Positions 5,643-8,675 of a DNA stretch of 8,675 bases are shown piece by piece. Positions within the stretch are counted from its first letter, which is position 1; every line of letters begins with the position of its first letter. Origin of the DNA: Angelakisella sp. (GTDB lineage: Bacteria > Bacillota > Clostridia > Oscillospirales > Ruminococcaceae); NCBI GenBank assembly GCA_022795575.1, contig JAAWGY010000084.1, positions 1-8,675 on the forward strand, given 5' to 3'. The notes beneath the pieces are model-generated. The model saw only the letters and a list, made by a program, of their open reading frames with translations. It did no database searches and was not told the DNA's origin. The position numbers and the translations under genes are program-made.

Positions 5643-6749
5643 ATGAAGGAGTATACCGTCTTTGTGGTCAATCCCGGCTCCACCAGTACCAAGGTGGGCC
5701 TGTTCCGGGGGGAGGACTGCCTCTTTTCCAAAACGGTGGAGCATGACGCCGCTGTCTTAAAGGAATACGCCACCATCAGCGACCAGCTCCCCTACCGCCG
5801 GGAGACCATCGCCGACCTGCTGGAACAAAACAACATCGACCTTTCCGCCGCGGACGCCTTTGTGGGCCGGGGCGGCGGGCTGATGGCCATGGAGGGGGGC
5901 GTCTACCGGGTAGGGGACACCCTGCTGGACCATGCCCGCCGGGGGGCCAACGGGGTGCAGCATCCCGCCAACCTGGGGAGCCAGCTGGCTAACGAGTTTG
6001 CCGCAAGGTACGGCAGGCCCGCTTTTGTGGTGAACCCCCCGGACACCGACGAGCTCTGCGACCTGGCCCGTGTCACTGGCATCAAGGGCGTTTACCGGAA
6101 CGTCCATCTCCACGCCCTGAACCTCAAGGAGACCGCCCTGCGCCACGCCAAAAGCCAGGGGCAGCGCTATGAGGCGCAAAGCTATATTGTCTGCCACATC
6201 GGCGGGGGGATCTCCGTTTCCGCCCACCAAAACGGCAGGATGATTGACGGAACCGACATCGTCGGGGGCGAGGGCCCCATGGCCCCCACCCGGTGCGGCG
6301 CTGTCCCGGTGGCGGAGCTGCTCCGGTATGCCCAGGGCAAGGACTCCAAGGAGGTCCGCGCCCTCTGCACCCGCACCGGCGGCTTTGTCAGCCATCTTGG
6401 GACTGCCGACACCAAGGAAGTCACCCGGCGGGCCGCGGAAGGGGATCAGACCGCCCGCCGGGTATGGGAGGCCATGCTTTACCAGCTGGCCAAGTCCATC
6501 GGGGCCATGGCGGCTGTCCTCCACGGCAGGGTGGACGGCATCCTGCTGGGGGGCGGCATGGTCCACAGCAAAGAGCTGGTGGATTCCATCACCGCCGCCT
6601 GCGGCTGGATCGCCCCCGTCTTTGCCTACCCCGGGGAGTTCGAGCTGGAGGCCATGGCGGCGGGGGCCATCCGGGCCCTCTGCGGCGCCGAACAGGCCAA
6701 GGAGTACACCGGCAAGCCCCGGTGGAACGGCTTTGAGGACGAGAAATGA
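5643..6749 (+). CDS. buk: Butyrate-kinase-type acyl kinase
   Basis: A 368-residue ASKHA-fold kinase that makes ATP and a carboxylic acid from acyl-phosphate and ADP, or the reverse. It follows butyrate kinase closely: VVNPGSTSTKVGLF (8-21) binds phosphate; GRGGGLMAMEGGVYRV (75-90); HLHALNLKETALRHAK (155-170); HIGGGISVSAHQNGRMIDG (185-203); GEGPMAPTRCG (209-219); and LLGGGMVHSK (301-310). Branched or longer acyl groups are also used by members of this family. Where butyrate kinases read roughly VDPVVVDE, this one has VNPPDTDE (130-137), near the substrate region, so butyrate is not assured. It starts 1 base after pta, with AGGGGG at 5628-5633 as the ribosome site, and its stop overlaps the transporter start. 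Confidence 0.9.
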   Translation: MKEYTVFVVNPGSTSTKVGLFRGEDCLFSKTVEHDAAVLKEYATISDQLPYRRETIADLLEQNNIDLSAADAFVGRGGGLMAMEGGVYRVGDTLLDHARRGANGVQHPANLGSQLANEFAARYGRPAFVVNPPDTDELCDLARVTGIKGVYRNVHLHALNLKETALRHAKSQGQRYEAQSYIVCHIGGGISVSAHQNGRMIDGTDIVGGEGPMAPTRCGAVPVAELLRYAQGKDSKEVRALCTRTGGFVSHLGTADTKEVTRRAAEGDQTARRVWEAMLYQLAKSIGAMAAVLHGRVDGILLGGGMVHSKELVDSITAACGWIAPVFAYPGEFELEAMAAGAIRALCGAEQAKEYTGKPRWNGFEDEK

Positions 6750-7978
6750 ATCTGACAAAAAAGCGCTGGATGATTCTGGCCGCCTGCTGCTTCATCAACC
6801 TGTGTATCGGCTCCCTTTATGCCTGGAGCGTCTTTGCCGCCCCTATGGCGGCGCACCTCCAGGCGCTCTCCGGGGGTGAAGCCCCCAATCTGGCGGTGAT
6901 CTTCACCATTGCCAACGGGGTGGGGCCGGTGACGATGATCTCCGGCGGCGCTCTCCAAGGAAAACTTGGCCCCCGGCGGGTGATCCTCCTGGGCGGGCTG
7001 CTGTTTGGCCTGGGGATGTTCTTCTCCGGCTTTGCCACAAGCGTTTCGGTCCTGCTTCTCACCTACGGGCTGGGGGTTGGCCTCGGCGTGGGGATGGTTT
7101 ACGGCTGCACCGTCTCCCACTGTGTCAAATTCTTCCCGGACAGGCGAGGGCTCATCGGCGGTATTGCCACCGCCTCCTACGGCATCAGCTCGGTAGTGGT
7201 TCCGTTGCTTGCAAACGCCCTCATCAGCCGGTTCAGCGTGACGGCAGCCTTTCGTGTCCTGGGCCTTGCCATGCTGGCGGTGATTGGTCTTTGCGCCCTG
7301 GCGGTTATCCCCTGTCCTGCCGGATTTGTCCCGGAGGGCTGGGAGCCTCCCCATACCGCCGGCGGCAGCACCGCTGCGGTCAAAGACCACACCTGGCGGG
7401 AGATGCTGGCCAGCCCGGCCTTTTACGCCATGCTGCTGATGCTCTGCTGCGGGGCCTTCTCCGGCCTGATGATTACCTCCCAGGCGGCGCAGATTGCCCA
7501 GCGGATGGTGGGGATGACGGCGGCAGAGGCTGCGGCGGTGGTCTCGGTGCTGGCGCTGTTCAACACCTTTGGGCGCATCCTGGCGGGGTTTCTCTCGGAC
7601 CGGCTGGGGGCGGTGAACACCATCCTGGGGGTGTTCCTGGTTTCCATCGCCGGGCTGCTGCTTCTGTATTGCTCCGGGCCGGGGGCGGTGGGTTCCTTCT
7701 ACGCCGGGGTCTGCATTGTGGGCCTTTGCTTTGGTTCCATCATGGGGATCTATCCCGGGTTTACCGCGGCCCGGTTCGGGAGCAGGTATAACGGGGTTAA
7801 CTACGGCATTATGTTTATCGGCTTTGCTGCCGCCGGGTGTTTGGGGCCGATGATCATGAGCGGGATATACGGTTCTACCGGGGCTTATCAGCCGGCGTTT
7901 CTCTTGGCTGCTCTGCTGGCGGCAGCGGGGTGCGGGCTGAATGGCGTTTGCCGGATGTTTGGCTGGGGGAAGGAATAG
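6746..7978 (+). CDS. MFS transporter, OFA (oxalate/formate antiporter-like) family
   Basis: A 410-residue inner-membrane carrier with twelve predicted membrane helices (about 8-31, 48-70, 77-97, 101-123, 135-158, 165-189, 223-246, 259-282, 291-309, 314-338, 351-374, 382-402) and a central loop at 190-222. The OFA signature GSLYAWSVF is at 22-30; FGRILAGFLSDRLG (275-288) and NYGIMFIGF (352-360) are also typical. OxlT depends on a helix-11 lysine after the NYG motif. Here that helix has no lysine (GF instead of AK), so oxalate exchange is not expected. The ATG overlaps the buk stop as ATGA, so it is translationally coupled. It probably moves the pathway's acid substrate or product; direction and cargo are unknown. 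Confidence 0.87.
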   Translation: MNLTKKRWMILAACCFINLCIGSLYAWSVFAAPMAAHLQALSGGEAPNLAVIFTIANGVGPVTMISGGALQGKLGPRRVILLGGLLFGLGMFFSGFATSVSVLLLTYGLGVGLGVGMVYGCTVSHCVKFFPDRRGLIGGIATASYGISSVVVPLLANALISRFSVTAAFRVLGLAMLAVIGLCALAVIPCPAGFVPEGWEPPHTAGGSTAAVKDHTWREMLASPAFYAMLLMLCCGAFSGLMITSQAAQIAQRMVGMTAAEAAAVVSVLALFNTFGRILAGFLSDRLGAVNTILGVFLVSIAGLLLLYCSGPGAVGSFYAGVCIVGLCFGSIMGIYPGFTAARFGSRYNGVNYGIMFIGFAAAGCLGPMIMSGIYGSTGAYQPAFLLAALLAAAGCGLNGVCRMFGWGKE

Positions 7979-7989
7979 GTTTTGGCGAG

Positions 7990-8029
7990 AAAGCAAAGCC
8001 ACTTGTTTAACGGGTGGCTTTGCTTTTTT
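7990..8029 (+). terminator. Strong intrinsic terminator ending the operon
   Basis: AAAGCAAAGCCAC (7990-8002) pairs perfectly over 13 bases with GTGGCTTTGCTTT (8014-8026), with an 11-base loop and a T-run at 8024-8029. It begins 11 bases after the transporter stop. The A-rich start of the left arm could also let it work on the minus strand. Confidence 0.92.
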
Positions 8030-8081
8030 GGTACTTTTGCACCAAAATATTTTATACTTACAATATAACCACAGCATATTG

Positions 8082-8152
8082 TTGACGATATATTTTTTGG
8101 CATAATGACGATAATCTTCATATTAAATTGTTACATTTTAGTATTGACGACA
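8082..8152 (+). repeat. Three TGACGA-type direct repeats before the promoter
   Basis: TGACGATA occurs at 8083-8090 and 8106-8113, and TGACGACA at 8145-8152, where it overlaps the -35 box. Starts are 23 and 39 bases apart. Ribbon-helix-helix proteins often bind short tandem sites at their own promoters, so these may be operator half-sites. The AT-rich context makes chance a real alternative. Confidence 0.35.
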
Positions 8153-8172
8153 ATATTTTTATATGCTATAGT
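8144..8172 (+). promoter_or_regulatory. Promoter of the small ribbon-helix-helix gene
   Basis: TTGACG (8144-8149) and TATAGT (8167-8172) are 17 bases apart, one mismatch each from consensus, in a very AT-rich stretch 28 bases before the ATG. ACAATA (8150-8155) and TATTGT (8172-8177) form an inverted repeat around the spacer and -10, where a repressor could sit. Confidence 0.75.
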
Positions 8173-8199
8173 ATTGTTAAACTACAGGAGGTGTTGTAT

Positions 8200-8406
8200 A
8201 TGCCAGCGTCAAAAGCACAGCAAAGAGCAGTTAGCAGGTATGTAAAAAAGAATTACGACCGCGTAGAAATTAAAACCCCAAAGGGCGGAAAAGACGAAAT
8301 CCGAGCCCACGCCACCGCTCAGGGGGAAAGCGTCAACGCTTTCATCTGCCGGGCCATCCGGGAGGCGATGGAGCGGGACAACGCAGAACAGCCGCCCCAG
8401 GATTGA
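8200..8406 (+). CDS. Arc/CopG-like ribbon-helix-helix protein
   Basis: A 68-residue basic protein with the ribbon-helix-helix outline: a DNA-contacting strand RVEIKTPKG (21-29), a first helix KDEIRAHATAQG (31-42), a turn at ESVNAFI, and a second helix to about residue 60. Such proteins bind DNA as dimers and often repress their own promoters; many are antitoxins. AGGAGGTG (8186-8193) lies 6 bases before the ATG. No toxin-like gene is beside it: upstream is the transporter terminator, downstream no supported gene. A solitary regulator, or a protein of a mobile element continuing beyond the window, are both possible. Its own promoter and the terminator before it separate it from the acyl operon. 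Confidence 0.8.
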   Translation: MPASKAQQRAVSRYVKKNYDRVEIKTPKGGKDEIRAHATAQGESVNAFICRAIREAMERDNAEQPPQD

Positions 8407-8420
8407 CCGCCGCATCCCGT

Positions 8421-8460
8421 CCGCCTGCTCCAGAGGAGGCGGAGGGGCCTTCTCCCTCCG
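8421..8460 (+). terminator. Overlapping hairpins after the small gene, no T-run
   Basis: CCGCCT (8421-8426) can pair with AGGCGG (8437-8442), and CGGAGGG (8440-8446) can pair perfectly with CCCTCCG (8454-8460) over a 7-base loop. The two stems share 8440-8442. They start 15 bases after the stop codon, where a terminator is expected, but no T-run follows, so termination is uncertain. Confidence 0.35.
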
Positions 8461-8675
8461 TATCCGCGAAGCTCCATAGGGCGGGGAATCCGTCGACGCA
8501 CCGTGAGCTACAAACCATTACATATTTTGTTCAGCACAGCCCAACGATTCACACCACTCTAAGAACCTGTATTCATAACCGTCTGACGCAGTCAGGCCAG
8601 GTCTTTTCCCGCCCTGCCGCGTTACTGCGCCCGCAGGCGCGTCCAGGCGCAACCGCCGCAGGCGGCTCTTAGCGC
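8461..8675. other. Right flank with GC-rich hairpins, no supported gene
   Basis: Nothing here reads as a recognisable protein; the one open frame (TTG at 8403) is rich in Pro, Ala and Arg with no ribosome site. Short hairpins cluster at the end: CTGAC-GCA-GTCAG (8583-8595), GCGCC-CGCA-GGCGC (8627-8640) and CCGCC-GCA-GGCGG (8653-8665), with a motif like CAGGCG three times. The segment from AAGAACCTGTATTCATAACC onward looks like a dispersed intergenic repeat or an element edge, but that is an impression only. Confidence 0.4.

Noticed and set aside
4421..5776. A 451-codon minus-strand open frame over acpS, pta and buk
   Set aside because: It spans three well-supported genes on the other strand and is rich in Gly, His, Pro and Val, as expected from reading GC-rich codons backwards.
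6626..8077. A 483-codon minus-strand open frame covering the whole transporter
   Set aside because: Charged, proline-rich repeats without any domain, antisense to a twelve-helix transporter; its start lies beyond the operon terminator without a fitting ribosome site.
8403..8672. An 89-codon frame at the right end, starting TTG within the stop region of the small gene
   Set aside because: No ribosome site, Pro/Ala/Arg-rich composition and hairpins in the DNA argue against a real protein.

Overview
The window comes from a GC-rich genome with Gram-positive habits: strong GGAGG-type ribosome sites, sigma-A-like promoters, and hairpin-plus-T-run terminators. The protein set (a PucR/CdaR-type regulator, butyrate-kinase and phosphotransacetylase homologues, an OFA-type transporter, and a short ribbon-helix-helix protein) suggests an anaerobic clostridium, perhaps an Oscillospiraceae gut bacterium such as a Flavonifractor or Oscillibacter relative. 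That placement is inference from style, not a match to a known genome.

Layout. Positions 1-369 hold no convincing gene. They contain several hairpins, a nested inverted repeat (297-361) and one doubtful 35-residue reading frame. A PucR-type regulator lies on the minus strand (370-1926). The 182 bases between it and the next gene form a dense divergent control region with a perfect 16-bp lac-operator-like palindrome, a plus-strand terminator-like hairpin overlapping it, two back-to-back promoters sharing the same AT-rich bases, and a 33-bp dyad just before the first ribosome site. Six plus-strand genes follow: an acyl carrier protein, a CocE/NonD (S15-like) alpha/beta hydrolase, holo-ACP synthase, a phosphotransacylase, a butyrate-kinase-type acyl kinase and an OFA-type MFS carrier. 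A hairpin terminator lies between the hydrolase and acpS. The last four genes are nearly fused (gaps of 2 and 1 base, then a 4-base overlap) and end at a strong terminator (7990-8029). A separate AT-rich promoter then drives a 68-residue ribbon-helix-helix protein. The last 269 bases hold GC-rich hairpins and repeat-like sequence but no supported gene.

How the genes may work together. The gene set reads as a self-contained acyl pathway: a carrier for import or export, a serine hydrolase to open an ester or amide, a carrier protein with its own activating enzyme, and an acyl-thioester to acyl-phosphate to ATP module, all next to one divergent regulator. The striking point is the pairing of a dedicated ACP and AcpS with a transacylase and kinase. 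I propose, as inference only, that the acyl group cleaved by the hydrolase is kept as a thioester on the carrier protein (or on CoA) and cashed in for ATP, rather than lost to water. The acyl substrate cannot be read from the sequence. I saw no tRNA, rRNA, CRISPR array or insertion sequence.
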